This document shows positions 25,150-35,370 of a stretch of DNA of 64,000 nt, one piece after another; position 1 is the stretch's first letter; the number at the start of each line of letters is the position of its first letter. The stretch lies in contig NZ_BSVC01000011.1 in assembly GCF_030269905.1 (NCBI RefSeq), positions 62,001 to 126,000 of the forward strand. The letters run 5' to 3'. Under the pieces are notes generated by a model, which saw only the letters and a list, made by a program, of their open reading frames with translations, was not told where the DNA came from and searched no databases. The translations under genes were made by a program, and so were the position numbers. Origin of the DNA: Pelosinus sp. IPA-1. GTDB taxonomy: Bacteria > Bacillota > Negativicutes > DSM-13327.

Positions 25150-26026
25150 AACAATGGAGTATTTTATCAGAGAAGCAGTCTCTTCTCTTAGGCGAAATGG
25201 CTTAATGAGCTTTGCGTCGGTTAGTACTGTGGCCTTGTCTCTGCTCATTTTAGGTATGTTTTTAGTAATGGTTTTAAATCTGAATAATATGGCTTCTACC
25301 TTAGAGTCACAGGTACAGATTTCTGTATATCTGCAGGATGGTTTAAGTGAGCACGAGATGCGTGAAGTGGGAACTCGTATTACAAAGCTGCCTGGTGTTG
25401 TGCAAGTGAACTTTATCGATAAAGAAGAAGCCATGAAACGCTTCAAACAGCGTTTAGGAGAACAGCAGAGTTTACTGAATGCCCTTGGCGAGGCAAACCC
25501 ACTGCCAAACGCCTTTGAGGTCAAGGTGGACAGGACTGATCGTGTGAAACCAGTGGCTCAAGCCATTACCCAATTAAAAGGGGTAGAAAATGCAAAATTT
25601 GGTCAAGAAGTAGTTGAACAGCTATTTGCGTTAACGAAGATGGTGCGAATCTTTGGTTTGGTTATCATTCTATTTTTAGCTTTAGCTGCGCTATTTATTA
25701 TTTCCAATACCATCCGTATTACCGTATTTGCTCGGCGTAAAGAGATTGGTATTATGAAATATGTTGGTGCCACAAATTGGTTTATTCGTTGGCCTTTCTT
25801 ATTGGAAGGTATGATGTTAGGGTTTGGTGGAGCGTTGGTTGCCGTATTGTGTTTAAATGAAACCTATGGAGTTTTGATACATCAAGTGTATGAATCCCTG
25901 GCATTTTTACCGCTAATCCCCCAATACCCATTTATTACAAACATAAGTGTAGTGCTATTGGTAACAGGCACGGTGATAGGGGCTCTTGGCAGCACCATAT
26001 CACTACGTCGATTTATGAAAGTATAG
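25139..26026 (+). CDS. ftsX: cell-division permease-like protein FtsX
   Basis: A 295-residue membrane protein: short cytoplasmic N-terminus with FIREAVSSLRRNGLMS, helix 1 (about 25-48), an external domain (about 50-165) containing VYLQDGLSEHEM and VNFIDKEEAM, and three further helices with FARRKEIGIMKYVGATNWFIRWPFLLEG. This is the classic FtsX/MacB-type topology. The external loop is expected to bind a coiled-coil peptidase activator, and the next gene encodes one. Overlaps ftsE by 11 bases. Confidence 0.95.
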   Translation: MKIRTMEYFIREAVSSLRRNGLMSFASVSTVALSLLILGMFLVMVLNLNNMASTLESQVQISVYLQDGLSEHEMREVGTRITKLPGVVQVNFIDKEEAMKRFKQRLGEQQSLLNALGEANPLPNAFEVKVDRTDRVKPVAQAITQLKGVENAKFGQEVVEQLFALTKMVRIFGLVIILFLALAALFIISNTIRITVFARRKEIGIMKYVGATNWFIRWPFLLEGMMLGFGGALVAVLCLNETYGVLIHQVYESLAFLPLIPQYPFITNISVVLLVTGTVIGALGSTISLRRFMKV

Positions 26027-26047
26027 TGGGTAAGCAGGAGGGGTTTG

Positions 26048-27175
26048 ATGTTTAGTAGCAAACGGTATTTGGCCTTAGGTTTAGCACTTGTTATGATGAT
26101 TATAGCTGTTGGTCCTGCCTTAGCCAATGAATTGGCAGAGCAGCAACAGCAGGTGCAGCAGCAAATGCAGGAGCAACAGGAGAAATCAGCCCAGGCTAAA
26201 CGGAAGGTAGAGAGTGTTTCCGATCAGTTGCATAAGGTTCAAATGGAACTAGATAATGCACAAGGTGATTATCTTTCTGTCCAAAAGAAGTTAAGCGAGA
26301 CAGAGGAAAAAATTGAGGTAAATTCTGCTGTTTTGGCTAAAGCGGAAAAAAGCTTGTCGGAACGTGGTGTGATTTTAAATAAGCGTATTCGAGATATTTA
26401 TCAAAATGGCCAGTTAAATTATTTGGATGTGCTATTTGGTGCAAATGATTTTGGCGATTTTACAACTCGTATGGAAATTTTGAAACGAATTATGAACAAA
26501 GACATTGAGTTAATTGTCAAAGTAAAGGCTGAACGAGAGCTAGTATTACAGAAGAGGTCAGAATTAGAAAGTGATCGTGCCTCAATTTTAACATTGAAGC
26601 AAGTAGCAATAGAAAAGAAAAAGATTATTGAGTCTAGTAAGAAAGAGCGGGAAGCTGTTTTGGCTTCGGCAGTCAGTGAGCGGGATACTGCAGAGCAGTC
26701 CTACCAGGAACTCCTAGAAACTTCACGTAAGATTGAAGATATGATTCGCCGAAACCAAAATAAGAAGCAAGGGCCTAGCAGTGGTACAGGCTCTATGATG
26801 TGGCCGACAGATGTTACTGAAATTACGTCACCCTATGGCTGGCGCACCCATCCCATTTTTGGGACATCTCGTTACCATAGTGGTATTGATATTGGTGCTG
26901 ATTATGGAGATTCGGTTAGAGCGGCAGATAGTGGTGTCGTTATGTATGCAGATTGGATGGGTGGCTATGGTAAAGCCGTAATTATCGAGCATGGTAATGG
27001 CATTTCTACTTTATATGGGCACAATTCGGAGCTGCTAGTAAGTGAAGGGCAAAGAGTACGTAAGGGGGAAGTTATTTCCCGAGTAGGTTCGACAGGCTAC
27101 TCTACAGGACCTCATTTGCATTTTGAAGTGCGGCAGAACGGATCACCAACGAATCCAATGGACTATTTGCCATAA
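26048..27175 (+). CDS. EnvC/PcsB-like murein hydrolase (coiled coil + M23/LytM)
   Basis: A 375-residue exported protein. The signal peptide ends at ALA-N (about residue 27). A long glutamine- and lysine-rich coiled coil (about 28-235) follows, then an M23 LytM domain (about 250-375) with the zinc ligands HSGIDIGAD and HLHFEV, and IIEHGNGISTLYGH. All ligands are present, so it should be an active endopeptidase. Position directly after ftsEX fits regulation through FtsX. ATG 26048 is preferred to the adjacent TTG 26045; AGGAGGGG precedes both. The stop is followed at once by the structured element at 27176. Confidence 0.93.
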   Translation: MFSSKRYLALGLALVMMIIAVGPALANELAEQQQQVQQQMQEQQEKSAQAKRKVESVSDQLHKVQMELDNAQGDYLSVQKKLSETEEKIEVNSAVLAKAEKSLSERGVILNKRIRDIYQNGQLNYLDVLFGANDFGDFTTRMEILKRIMNKDIELIVKVKAERELVLQKRSELESDRASILTLKQVAIEKKKIIESSKKEREAVLASAVSERDTAEQSYQELLETSRKIEDMIRRNQNKKQGPSSGTGSMMWPTDVTEITSPYGWRTHPIFGTSRYHSGIDIGADYGDSVRAADSGVVMYADWMGGYGKAVIIEHGNGISTLYGHNSELLVSEGQRVRKGEVISRVGSTGYSTGPHLHFEVRQNGSPTNPMDYLP

Positions 27176-27293
27176 AGAAGACTTGATTTAGATGGAGTTT
27201 TAACTCCATCTGGATCTTAGTCGCACTTATCCAGGGACTTAGCTGCTATTAACTTCCGCATGAGAGTCTTAGAGCAGCTTAGTCATCGGATAA
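27176..27293 (+). ncRNA. structured 3'-UTR element, copy 1 of 2
   Basis: It begins at the base after the M23 peptidase stop. Hairpin 1 is 27185-27216 (14-bp stem GATTTAGATGGAGT with ACTCCATCTGGATC). Hairpin 2 is 27227-27293: outer stem TTATCC/GGATAA, then GAC/GTC, a TTA/TTA internal loop, GCTGCT/AGCAGC, a second TTA/CTTA loop and an apical stem. The second copy at 43494 keeps the fold with compensatory changes (CTGCT/AGCAG here, CCGCT/AGCGG there). It has no T-run, so it is not a simple terminator. I know no named family that fits. Confidence 0.65.
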
Positions 27294-27308
27294 AAGGTTG
27301 ATAATTTG

Positions 27309-27341
27309 CCATAAGGGTACCCAAAGTGGGTGCCCTTATGG
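27309..27341 (+). terminator. perfect hairpin without T-run after the structured element
   Basis: CCATAAGGGTACCCA pairs with TGGGTGCCCTTATGG around AAAG. The following GAATATTTAATG is a poor T tail, so it may be a weak terminator or an mRNA end-stabiliser. Confidence 0.5.
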
Positions 27342-27444
27342 AATATTTAATGCGTGTTCTGCATATAGTTAATATGTATGTTTTTATAGGGTATATTAGC
27401 GAAGAGGTGAACGTTGATTCAACTCTCGAATTGGGGTGTATGTA

Positions 27445-28587
27445 TTGAGTCGTCGTAAAATTATTGTAGCAGCCATCTTATTGGTTGTATTTACCTTCAC
27501 TGTAACAACAGCTGGATTCTTATATCTGCTAAGGGGAAACTCTGCAGATATCGTCAGCACGTTAAAGTTCTTTCGGGCCTTGCAGATTGTCAAGGCTCGC
27601 TATGTGGAACCTGTAGACACGGATACCTTGGTGGCGGGTGCTGTGAAAGGTATGGTTAGCTCTTTGGGTGATCCTCATTCCGTTTATATGGATCCCAAGA
27701 TGTATAAGGAATTCATGGTGGAAACGGAAGGTTCCTTTGGTGGGGTCGGCATGGTTCTTGGGGTAAAGGACAAAACTTTGACAGTCGTTTCGCCGATTGA
27801 AGGTACACCGAGTGATAAGGCAGGAATCAAAAGCGGGGATCAAATCATTAAGATTGATGGAAACGATACAAAGGATATGGCATTGGATGAAGCCGTGGGT
27901 AAAATCCGTGGTCCAGAAGGCTCACAAGTCACACTCACAATTCGTCATGAAAGTGAGCCGCTGAAGGATGTTGTTTTACAACGATCCAACATTCAAATTA
28001 AAACCGTCTCAGGCAAAATGCTGCCTAATAAAATTGGTTACATTCGTATTTCTATGTTTAATGAAAACACAGGAAGTGACTTTAATCAAAAATATCAAGA
28101 ATTAGAAGCCGAAGGTATGCAGGGCATTATTCTAGATCTTCGGGATAATCCTGGAGGATTATTAGAAGAAAGTGTGAAAGTTGCTAGTAAATTTGTACCC
28201 AAGGGACCGGTTGTTTCTGTAGTTACCCGAGATGGGCATAGAGAAACTCACTCTTCTAACTTGGAAGCGGTAAAATATCCTGTGGCAGTGCTAGTAAACG
28301 GCGGAAGTGCGAGTGCTTCTGAGATCGTTTCAGGAGCCATCCAAGATACTGCTTCTGGTACCTTGATCGGTACTAAAACCTATGGCAAGGGTTCTGTGCA
28401 AACCGTACTTAGATTAGATGGCAGTGCGATAAAATTAACGATTGCAAAATACCTAACACCTAACGATCGTTCCATCAATGGAATTGGTATTGAGCCAGAT
28501 ATTAAAGTAGAAATGGAAAAAGATGCAACGAAGGATATACAACTAGACAAAGCCACACAATTCGTAAAAGAAAAGTTGGGTAAATAA
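27445..28587 (+). CDS. ctpB: C-terminal processing protease (S41, CtpA/CtpB-like)
   Basis: A 380-residue exported serine protease. N-terminal membrane anchor (about 5-30), then a PDZ domain (about 85-170) with GSFGGVGMVLGV and SGDQIIKIDG, then the S41 catalytic core with RDNPGGLLEESV, VNGGSASASEIVSGA (nucleophile Ser) and TYGKGSVQT (catalytic Lys). In Bacillus CtpB activates sporulation sigma-K signalling and its gene neighbours ftsEX and minJ, as here. Start TTG 27445 is preferred because GGGGTG lies six bases before it; GTG 27436 is in frame but lacks a site. Confidence 0.93.
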   Translation: MSRRKIIVAAILLVVFTFTVTTAGFLYLLRGNSADIVSTLKFFRALQIVKARYVEPVDTDTLVAGAVKGMVSSLGDPHSVYMDPKMYKEFMVETEGSFGGVGMVLGVKDKTLTVVSPIEGTPSDKAGIKSGDQIIKIDGNDTKDMALDEAVGKIRGPEGSQVTLTIRHESEPLKDVVLQRSNIQIKTVSGKMLPNKIGYIRISMFNENTGSDFNQKYQELEAEGMQGIILDLRDNPGGLLEESVKVASKFVPKGPVVSVVTRDGHRETHSSNLEAVKYPVAVLVNGGSASASEIVSGAIQDTASGTLIGTKTYGKGSVQTVLRLDGSAIKLTIAKYLTPNDRSINGIGIEPDIKVEMEKDATKDIQLDKATQFVKEKLGK

Positions 28588-28593
28588 AGAAAG

Positions 28594-28626
28594 GTAGCGG
28601 CGGGCTTTTGCTTAGCCGCTTTTTTC
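28594..28626 (+). terminator. intrinsic terminator of ctpB
   Basis: AGCGGC (28596-28601) and GCCGCT (28615-28620), followed by a run of T. Confidence 0.8.
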
Positions 28627-28675
28627 TAATGGTAGATTTATAGTTTTTTGAATGTAGTTAGGAACGAAGGGATTG

Positions 28676-28758
28676 AACCGCAGAGGCACAGAGGACACAG
28701 AGAAAAGATTAGATTTAAGATATTAGCCCCCTCAGTGCTCTCTGCGCCTCTGTGGTTA
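28676..28758. repeat. palindromic interspersed repeat, copy 10
   Basis: AACCGCAGAGGCACAGAG left arm and CTCTGCGCCTCTGTGGTTAA right arm between ctpB and the minJ-like gene. Confidence 0.9.
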
Positions 28759-28807
28759 AACGGTTCCATGTTTTACCCACAAATACTATTAAATTTGAGG
28801 TGAGATG

Positions 28808-30052
28808 ATGTTTCCATGGCAGGAATTGATTCGGCTGGCAATTGGTGGTGTAGTAGCAGCTTTTTTTCAACCTATTTTTTGGGTGATTATTGCCCTAGTT
28901 ACTTATCAATATTGGCAATTGCAAAAAAGTCAAAAACGTATGTTTGGAATATGTAATTTTTCACTCACTCAGCAGGTGACCTTAGCTGTGTTGCTAGGGA
29001 GTATTGGGGGTATGTTGGGGAGTTTTCTATTAACGGTAGTCGGGATTAATGTAGATCAATTAGGTCTTGCCTACATTTGGCCGGTGGCTATATTACTAAT
29101 GGCAATTAATATGCGATTCTTATGTTTTGCCTATGCGGGAGGTTTAGTGGCTTTGTCAAAAGTATTAATTGGCTGGCCAGCGGTAGATGTATCTCAGGTA
29201 TTAGTGCTAGTGGCGGTTCTTCATATCACCGAAAGTATACTAATTGCCATCAGTGGATATTATGGCAGTATGCCTGTTATTTTAAAGCGAAGAAATGGAC
29301 AATTAGTAGGGGCTTTTAATTTACAAAATTTTTGGCCACTGCCTTTGCTTTTGATGTCGGCGGTTGCATTGCCTGAAAGTAAGGTTCCGGCAGGAGTATT
29401 GCCTATGCCTGACTGGTGGCCTTTGTTGCCAATCAGTATGAGTCTGCCCGAAGGACATATATGGATGTACGCAATGATTCCTGTAGTCGCTGCTTTAGGC
29501 TATACCGATATTGCGGTAGCTAGTTCACCTAAAAGGCGTCGCCGGAAATCAGCTTTTCATCTAGCTATTTATAGTACTATACTCTTGGCATTAGCCTTAT
29601 TATCCATTCATTATAAATGGCTGCAAGGTGTGGCGGCGATGGTCTCTTTCTTAGGCCATGAAATGCTAATTCAACTAGACAGTCGACGAGAATTGGAAGG
29701 CATTCCTCGTTATGTACCGCCAACTGAGGGGCTTATGGTATTAGATACGGTAATTGATACTCCAGCACCAAAGGCAGGGGTAAAATCCGGTGATATTTTG
29801 TTAACCTTACATGGTATGCCGATCAACAGAAGGGATCAATTGGCAGAGGCTATTTCCCTTGTCCCCAACGAATTTATGATACAAATGGTAAGAGATGGTC
29901 AAAAAATGGAGACGAAGGTGAAATTCTCCAAAGGTCAGCGAATGTTAGGTGTGATTTTAGTACCAGAAGGCAACGAATTATATTATGTAGAGTTAACGGA
30001 AGATAAGTTTTGGTTGTGGGAGAAAGTGAAAAAAAAGTGGAGGAATAAATAG
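28808..30052 (+). CDS. minJ: MinJ-like membrane protein with C-terminal PDZ domain
   Basis: About 414 residues: eight or so hydrophobic helices (residues ~5-280, e.g. GGVVAAFFQPIFWVIIALV) followed by a cytoplasmic or peripheral PDZ domain (~300-395) with PRYVPPTEGLMVLDTVIDTPA, AGVKSGDILLTLHGMPI and a short basic tail. Bacillus MinJ bridges DivIVA and MinD, has this architecture and lies between ctpB and the uvrBA region, exactly the context here. The similarity is judged by architecture and synteny, so the symbol is provisional. GAGGTGAG precedes two adjacent ATG codons (28805, 28808). Confidence 0.75.
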   Translation: MFPWQELIRLAIGGVVAAFFQPIFWVIIALVTYQYWQLQKSQKRMFGICNFSLTQQVTLAVLLGSIGGMLGSFLLTVVGINVDQLGLAYIWPVAILLMAINMRFLCFAYAGGLVALSKVLIGWPAVDVSQVLVLVAVLHITESILIAISGYYGSMPVILKRRNGQLVGAFNLQNFWPLPLLLMSAVALPESKVPAGVLPMPDWWPLLPISMSLPEGHIWMYAMIPVVAALGYTDIAVASSPKRRRRKSAFHLAIYSTILLALALLSIHYKWLQGVAAMVSFLGHEMLIQLDSRRELEGIPRYVPPTEGLMVLDTVIDTPAPKAGVKSGDILLTLHGMPINRRDQLAEAISLVPNEFMIQMVRDGQKMETKVKFSKGQRMLGVILVPEGNELYYVELTEDKFWLWEKVKKKWRNK

Positions 30053-30132
30053 TAAATATAGTAATTTAAAAACAATATATATTATAAGAGAATTATTATA
30101 TAATAGAATTATGACTGTCATTAAATTTCACT

Positions 30133-30161
30133 TTGACCGAACGTATGTACTGTGATAAGAT
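30133..30161 (+). promoter_or_regulatory. uvrB promoter overlapping a LexA (SOS) box
   Basis: TTGACC (30133-30138), 17-base spacer, TAAGAT (30156-30161). Inside the spacer CGAACGTATGTACT (30138-30151) matches 12 of 14 positions of the Bacillus-type SOS box CGAACRNRYGTTYC. LexA binding would block the polymerase, predicting DNA-damage induction of uvrB and perhaps uvrA. Confidence 0.7.
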
Positions 30162-30208
30162 AAAATATATATAATGTGGATTAATATTTTGTAAAGACTG
30201 GTGATATT

Positions 30209-32269
30209 ATGGCTACTGTTCCTAAGTTGAATACGACCTATCATGAGGGAGGCATACCTTTTAAAGTAGAAGCTCCTTTCGTGCCGACAGGAGATCAGCC
30301 TTCTGCCATCCGTACCCTGGAAACGGGTATTTTAGAAGGGCAAAAGGCCCAGGTGCTTCTTGGGGCAACAGGCACAGGAAAGACCTTCACTATTGCTAAA
30401 TTAATTGAACAGGTTCAAAAACCAACCTTAGTCATTGCTCATAATAAAACACTGGCTGCTCAATTAGCCAGTGAATTCAAGGAGTTTTTTCCTAACAATG
30501 CAGTGGAGTATTTTGTCAGCTATTATGATTATTACCAACCAGAAGCATATATTGCTCATACAGACACCTATATTGAGAAAGATGCTTCGATTAATGATGA
30601 GATTGATAAATTGCGTCACTCTGCTACCAGTTCCCTATTCGAGCGACGTGATGTGATTATAGTTGCCAGTGTATCTTGCATCTATGGTTTAGGTTCGCCA
30701 GATGAATATCATGGTCTAGTTCTATCTTTACGGCAAGGACAAACAAAAGACCGCGATGAAATTTTACGTAAATTAGTTGCTATTCAATATGAACGAAATG
30801 ATATTAATTTTATTCGCGGCAAATTTAGGGTACGGGGCGATGTGGTAGAAATCTTTCCTGCAGCCTATGGGGAAAGAGCGATCCGAGTGGAATTATTTGG
30901 TGATGAAATTGAACGGATTTTAGAGATTGATACCTTAACAGGCGAAATTATGGCAGAACGCAAGCACATTGCCATCTATCCTGCCTCTCACTATGTTACC
31001 TCCAGGGAAAATATGCTCAGGGCAGTAAGAGATATTGAGGCAGAACTAGAAGTACAATTGGCATTTTTTAAGGCGAATGGTAAGTTGGTAGAAGCTCAAC
31101 GCCTAGAGCAGCGGACGAAATATGATTTGGAAATGATGCAAGAAATGGGATATTGTTCAGGGATCGAAAATTATTCTCGCCATCTAACAGGGCGTAATCC
31201 AGGAGATTCTCCTTATACACTCATTGATTATTTTCCTGAGGATTTTATGATTGTTGTGGACGAGTCTCATGTCATGCTTCCCCAGCTTCGGGCTATGTAT
31301 GCAGGAGATAAAGCCCGCAAAGCCTCTCTGGTGGAGAATGGTTTCCGCTTGCCTTCTGCTTTCGATAATCGGCCTCTTACCTTTTTAGAGTTTACAGAGC
31401 GCATTAACCAAATTGTCTATGTATCGGCGACACCAAGCGCTTATGAATTAGGGGAGGCTAGTCAAGTTGCCCAGCAAGTCATTCGGCCAACGGGTCTTAT
31501 CGATCCTGAAGTAGAAGTACGTCCTATCAAAGGTCAGATGGATGATTTGCTAGGTGAAATCAAAATACGAGCTGCTGCCAATGAAAGGGTTTTAGTAACT
31601 ACCTTAACTAAAAAGATGGCAGAAAATCTCACAGAGTTTTTAAAAGAGATGGGAATCCGTGTACGGTATTTACATTCTGATATTGTTACCATTGAGCGGG
31701 GAGAAATTATTCGTGATTTGCGGGCTGGTGTTTTTGATGTATTGATTGGCATCAACCTCTTACGGGAAGGTTTAGATTTGCCGGAAGTCACTTTGGTGGC
31801 GATATTAGATGCAGATAAAGAAGGCTTTTTGCGTTCCGATACTTCTCTAATTCAGACCATTGGTAGAGCTGCACGTAATGTGAATGGACGAGTTATTATG
31901 TATGCCGACGTGATTACTAAATCTATGGCACGAGCAATGGAAGAAACCAATCGTCGCCGTGCAATTCAAGAGGCTTATAACGAGGAACACGGCATTACCC
32001 CGATGACTATCCGAAAGAAAGTCAAGGAATTGATTGAAACAACTAAGGTAGCAGAAACACCCGAAATATATAAAACAGACCGTCTAGGAAACATGAGCCA
32101 AGGGGAAATGTTAGACTTAATTGGTAATCTAGAAAAAGAAATGCGCCTTGCCTCTAAGCAACTCCAGTTTGAACGGGCTGCCGAACTTCGAGATATGATT
32201 GTTGAACTAAAAGGGCGAGTTGGCAAAGCACCAAAAGAGTCGCCACCTAGGAGTAAAAAGAAAAAGTAA
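30209..32269 (+). CDS. uvrB: excinuclease ABC subunit B
   Basis: A 686-residue damage-verifying helicase of nucleotide excision repair. Walker [11 protein letters not shown] (about 46-55), the beta-hairpin [11 protein letters not shown] that clamps [20 protein letters not shown] (motif VI), and a C-terminal UVR domain (about 630-665, [21 protein letters not shown]) that binds UvrC. Length is standard. ATG 30209 has a weak GGTGAT site. The promoter carries a LexA-like box. uvrA follows after a repeat copy, so read-through is possible. Confidence 0.98.
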   Translation: MATVPKLNTTYHEGGIPFKVEAPFVPTGDQPSAIRTLETGILEGQKAQVLLGATGTGKTFTIAKLIEQVQKPTLVIAHNKTLAAQLASEFKEFFPNNAVEYFVSYYDYYQPEAYIAHTDTYIEKDASINDEIDKLRHSATSSLFERRDVIIVASVSCIYGLGSPDEYHGLVLSLRQGQTKDRDEILRKLVAIQYERNDINFIRGKFRVRGDVVEIFPAAYGERAIRVELFGDEIERILEIDTLTGEIMAERKHIAIYPASHYVTSRENMLRAVRDIEAELEVQLAFFKANGKLVEAQRLEQRTKYDLEMMQEMGYCSGIENYSRHLTGRNPGDSPYTLIDYFPEDFMIVVDESHVMLPQLRAMYAGDKARKASLVENGFRLPSAFDNRPLTFLEFTERINQIVYVSATPSAYELGEASQVAQQVIRPTGLIDPEVEVRPIKGQMDDLLGEIKIRAAANERVLVTTLTKKMAENLTEFLKEMGIRVRYLHSDIVTIERGEIIRDLRAGVFDVLIGINLLREGLDLPEVTLVAILDADKEGFLRSDTSLIQTIGRAARNVNGRVIMYADVITKSMARAMEETNRRRAIQEAYNEEHGITPMTIRKKVKELIETTKVAETPEIYKTDRLGNMSQGEMLDLIGNLEKEMRLASKQLQFERAAELRDMIVELKGRVGKAPKESPPRSKKKK

Positions 32270-32274
32270 TTATG

Positions 32275-32382
32275 AACCACAAAGACACAATGCCGCTTTG
32301 CGGCACACAAAGGATCTTGTAAGGGGGTGTATTGTGGTAATCCCCAGTGAAAATCTTTGTGTCCTTTGTGTCTTTGTGGTTC
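32275..32382. repeat. palindromic repeat, second arm type, copy 11, with nested mini-hairpin
   Basis: AACCACAAAGACACAA left arm, interrupted at 32290-32304 by TGCCGC/GCGGCA, and right arm CCTTTGTGTCTTTGTGGTTC. It lies in the 147 bases between uvrB and uvrA. Confidence 0.88.
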
Positions 32383-32416
32383 AATTAAATATTTTGTGAC
32401 AGAAAGGAACATTCTA

Positions 32417-35251
32417 GTGAAAGAAAAAATTGTTATTAAAGGTGCGAGACAGCACAATTTGAAAAATATTGATATAGAAATCCCACGTAATGAGTTAGTG
32501 GTTATTACTGGCCTAAGTGGGTCTGGCAAGTCTTCCTTAGCTTTTGATACGATATATGCTGAGGGGCAAAGACGGTATGTAGAGTCACTGTCTGCCTATG
32601 CTCGTCAGTTTTTGGGACAAATGGACAAGCCGGATGTGGATTATATTGAAGGTTTATCACCGGCTATTTCAATTGACCAAAAAACGACCAGTCGTAATCC
32701 TCGTTCTACGGTGGGAACAGTAACGGAAATCTATGATTATTTACGTCTCTTATTTGCAAGGGCAGGACGGCCTCATTGTCCTAAATGTGGTAAACCCATT
32801 AGCCAACAGACAATTCAGCAAATGGTGGATCAATTGGTTGCCTTACCGGAGGGAACTCGCCTCATGTTAATTGCCGGTGTAATACGTGGCAAAAAAGGGG
32901 AGCACCAGAAAGTGCTTGAGGATATCCGCAAAAATGGCTATGTTAGGGTGCGAATCGATGGGGAAATTCGCGATATTGCAGAAGAAATTAAATTAGAAAA
33001 AAACAAAAAGCACACCATTGAGGTGGTAGTGGATCGAATCGTTGTGCGAGAAGGAATTACCCAGCGTTTAGCCGATTCCTTAGAGACAGCTCTTACCTTG
33101 GGGGAAGGTGTCGTCAATGTTGATATCGTTGGTGACCAAGAAAAAATCTTTAGCCAAAATTTTGCTTGTATCGAATGTGGGATTAGTCTGCCAGAAATTG
33201 CCCCAAGGATCTTTTCTTTTAATAGTCCATTTGGTGCTTGTCCTGATTGTACTGGTCTGGGGAACAATATGGAGGTTGATCCATCTCTTATCATTCCAGA
33301 TCCTAGTAAAGCTCTCCTTGATGGGGCCATCGCGCCATTAAGTAAAAATACCAACTCCTATTTCATGTGTCAATTGGAAGCTGTTTTGGAAAAATATAAT
33401 TATTCTTTAACGAATACTTGGGAAAGTTTATCTCCTGAGGTACAAGAAATTATTATGACAGGTTCAGGACTGGAAAAGTTCCATTTTGAATATGACAACA
33501 TGTATGGAGAAAGCAAAACTTATTACGCTGTTTTTGAAGGTGTAATTCCTTTATTGAACCGTAGATATCGAGAAACTGTTTCCGATTGGTCTCGGGAAGA
33601 CATTGAAGAATATATGAGTACGAAACCTTGTCCTAAGTGTAAGGGAGCTAGATTAAAACCGGAAGCCTTATCCGTTAAGGTCGGTGGTAAGAATATTTAT
33701 GAAGTGACTACAGCAACGATTGGGGAAAGTCAGGAGTTTTTCCGTAATTTAGAGCTGACAGAAAGGGAAAAGACCATTGCCCAGCAAATTCTCAAAGAAA
33801 TTAATGCTCGACTTGGCTTTTTACTAAATGTTGGGTTAGATTATTTGACATTAGATCGGGCAGCAGGCACCTTATCTGGTGGTGAAGCACAGCGAATTCG
33901 TTTAGCTACCCAAATTGGTTCTGGTTTAGTTGGGGTATTGTATATCCTGGACGAACCTAGCATTGGGCTGCATCAACGAGATAACAATCGTCTATTGGCC
34001 ACCTTGCGGCATTTGCGAGATGTGGGTAACAGTTTATTGGTCGTTGAACATGATGAAGACACGATGTACGCAGCAGATCATATTATTGATATTGGCCCAG
34101 CAGCGGGTGCCCATGGTGGACAAGTAGTAGTCCAAGGCACAGTCGACGAGATTAAGGCTTGCTCAGAATCCATTACTGGACAATATTTAAATGGAAGTAA
34201 ATACATTCCCATACCAAAAGTAAGGCGTAAACCCAACGGCAAGTGGCTAGAGGTCGTAGGTGCCAAAGAAAATAATCTAAAGAAAGTTACAGTGAAGTTT
34301 CCTTTAGGCGTATTTACTGCTGTGACAGGAGTGTCAGGCTCTGGTAAGAGTACTTTAGTCAACGAAATTTTATACAAAGGTTTGGCATCGAGGGTATATC
34401 CTGGTTCGAAACAGCGTCCGGGAGCCCATGATGACATTCGTGGCGTAGAGAATATTGACAAAATAATTGATATTGATCAGTCACCAATTGGTCGTACGCC
34501 TCGTTCCAATCCAGCTACCTATACAGGATTATTTGATGTCATTCGGGAAGTTTTTAGTCAAACCCAAGAAGCAAAAATGCGAGGCTATAAGCCTGGGCGT
34601 TTTAGTTTTAATGTTAAGGGCGGACGGTGTGAAGCTTGTCGTGGCGATGGTATTATCAAAATTGAAATGCACTTTTTGCCTGATGTTTATGTTCCTTGTG
34701 AAGTATGTAAAGGCGATCGTTATAACAGAGAAACGTTAGAAGTACGATATAAAGGAAAAAGTATCTCTCAAGTGCTGGATATGGTAGTTGATGAGGGGGT
34801 AGAGTTCTTTCAAAACATCCCCAAGATTCAACGGAAGTTACAAATTTTACAGGATGTTGGTCTTGGCTATATTAAGCTGGGGCAGCCTGCCACCACCTTA
34901 TCTGGAGGAGAGGCCCAGCGAATAAAATTGGGTACGGAACTAGCAAGGCGCAGTACAGGTAAGACGTTATATATTTTAGATGAGCCGACCACTGGTCTTC
35001 ATACAGCCGATATTCATCGTTTGCTTACGGTGCTTCAGCGTTTAGCAGATGGCGGGGATACCGTTGTAGTAATTGAACATAATCTTGATGTAATAAAAAC
35101 TGCGGATTATGTAATAGATCTAGGACCAGAAGGTGGCAGTCGAGGCGGTACGATTATTGCTAAAGGTACTCCTGAAGAAATCGCAAAAACTGCGGAGTCC
35201 TATACCGGACAATATTTGGCTCCTATATTAGAAAGAGGAATACGAGAATAA
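32417..35251 (+). CDS. uvrA: excinuclease ABC subunit A
   Basis: A 944-residue damage-recognition ATPase with two ABC modules. First Walker A is GLSGSGKSS (about 32-40), second GVSGSGKST (about 640). Signatures are [12 protein letters not shown] and [12 protein letters not shown]. Zinc modules appear as CPKCGKPI and C..C in both halves (CIECGI...[12 protein letters not shown]...CEVC). The start is GTG 32417 with AGAAAGGAAC upstream; an in-frame ATG at 32357 would add residues encoded by the palindromic repeat (CPLCLCGS) and is rejected. Works with UvrB and UvrC, all in this window. Confidence 0.98.
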   Translation: MKEKIVIKGARQHNLKNIDIEIPRNELVVITGLSGSGKSSLAFDTIYAEGQRRYVESLSAYARQFLGQMDKPDVDYIEGLSPAISIDQKTTSRNPRSTVGTVTEIYDYLRLLFARAGRPHCPKCGKPISQQTIQQMVDQLVALPEGTRLMLIAGVIRGKKGEHQKVLEDIRKNGYVRVRIDGEIRDIAEEIKLEKNKKHTIEVVVDRIVVREGITQRLADSLETALTLGEGVVNVDIVGDQEKIFSQNFACIECGISLPEIAPRIFSFNSPFGACPDCTGLGNNMEVDPSLIIPDPSKALLDGAIAPLSKNTNSYFMCQLEAVLEKYNYSLTNTWESLSPEVQEIIMTGSGLEKFHFEYDNMYGESKTYYAVFEGVIPLLNRRYRETVSDWSREDIEEYMSTKPCPKCKGARLKPEALSVKVGGKNIYEVTTATIGESQEFFRNLELTEREKTIAQQILKEINARLGFLLNVGLDYLTLDRAAGTLSGGEAQRIRLATQIGSGLVGVLYILDEPSIGLHQRDNNRLLATLRHLRDVGNSLLVVEHDEDTMYAADHIIDIGPAAGAHGGQVVVQGTVDEIKACSESITGQYLNGSKYIPIPKVRRKPNGKWLEVVGAKENNLKKVTVKFPLGVFTAVTGVSGSGKSTLVNEILYKGLASRVYPGSKQRPGAHDDIRGVENIDKIIDIDQSPIGRTPRSNPATYTGLFDVIREVFSQTQEAKMRGYKPGRFSFNVKGGRCEACRGDGIIKIEMHFLPDVYVPCEVCKGDRYNRETLEVRYKGKSISQVLDMVVDEGVEFFQNIPKIQRKLQILQDVGLGYIKLGQPATTLSGGEAQRIKLGTELARRSTGKTLYILDEPTTGLHTADIHRLLTVLQRLADGGDTVVVIEHNLDVIKTADYVIDLGPEGGSRGGTIIAKGTPEEIAKTAESYTGQYLAPILERGIRE

Positions 35252-35258
35252 CAGAATT

Positions 35259-35344
35259 AACCGCAGAGGCGCAGAGGTCACAGAGAGGATAATAGTAAAC
35301 CCTCATTGCTTCGTTCTGTGTCCTCTGTGCTCTCTGCGGTTAAA
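35259..35344. repeat. palindromic interspersed repeat, copy 12
   Basis: AACCGCAGAGGCGCAGAGG at left and CTCTGTGCTCTCTGCGGTTAA at right, between the convergent uvrA and biotin carboxylase genes. Confidence 0.9.
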
Positions 35345-35370
35345 TCGTCCTCAGTTTATCCCATAAGAAT

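Noticed and set aside
32357-32416. Upstream ATG extending UvrA by 20 residues
   Set aside because: The extra residues (CPLCLCGS...) are encoded by the palindromic repeat and precede the ribosome site; GTG 32417 gives the family start.
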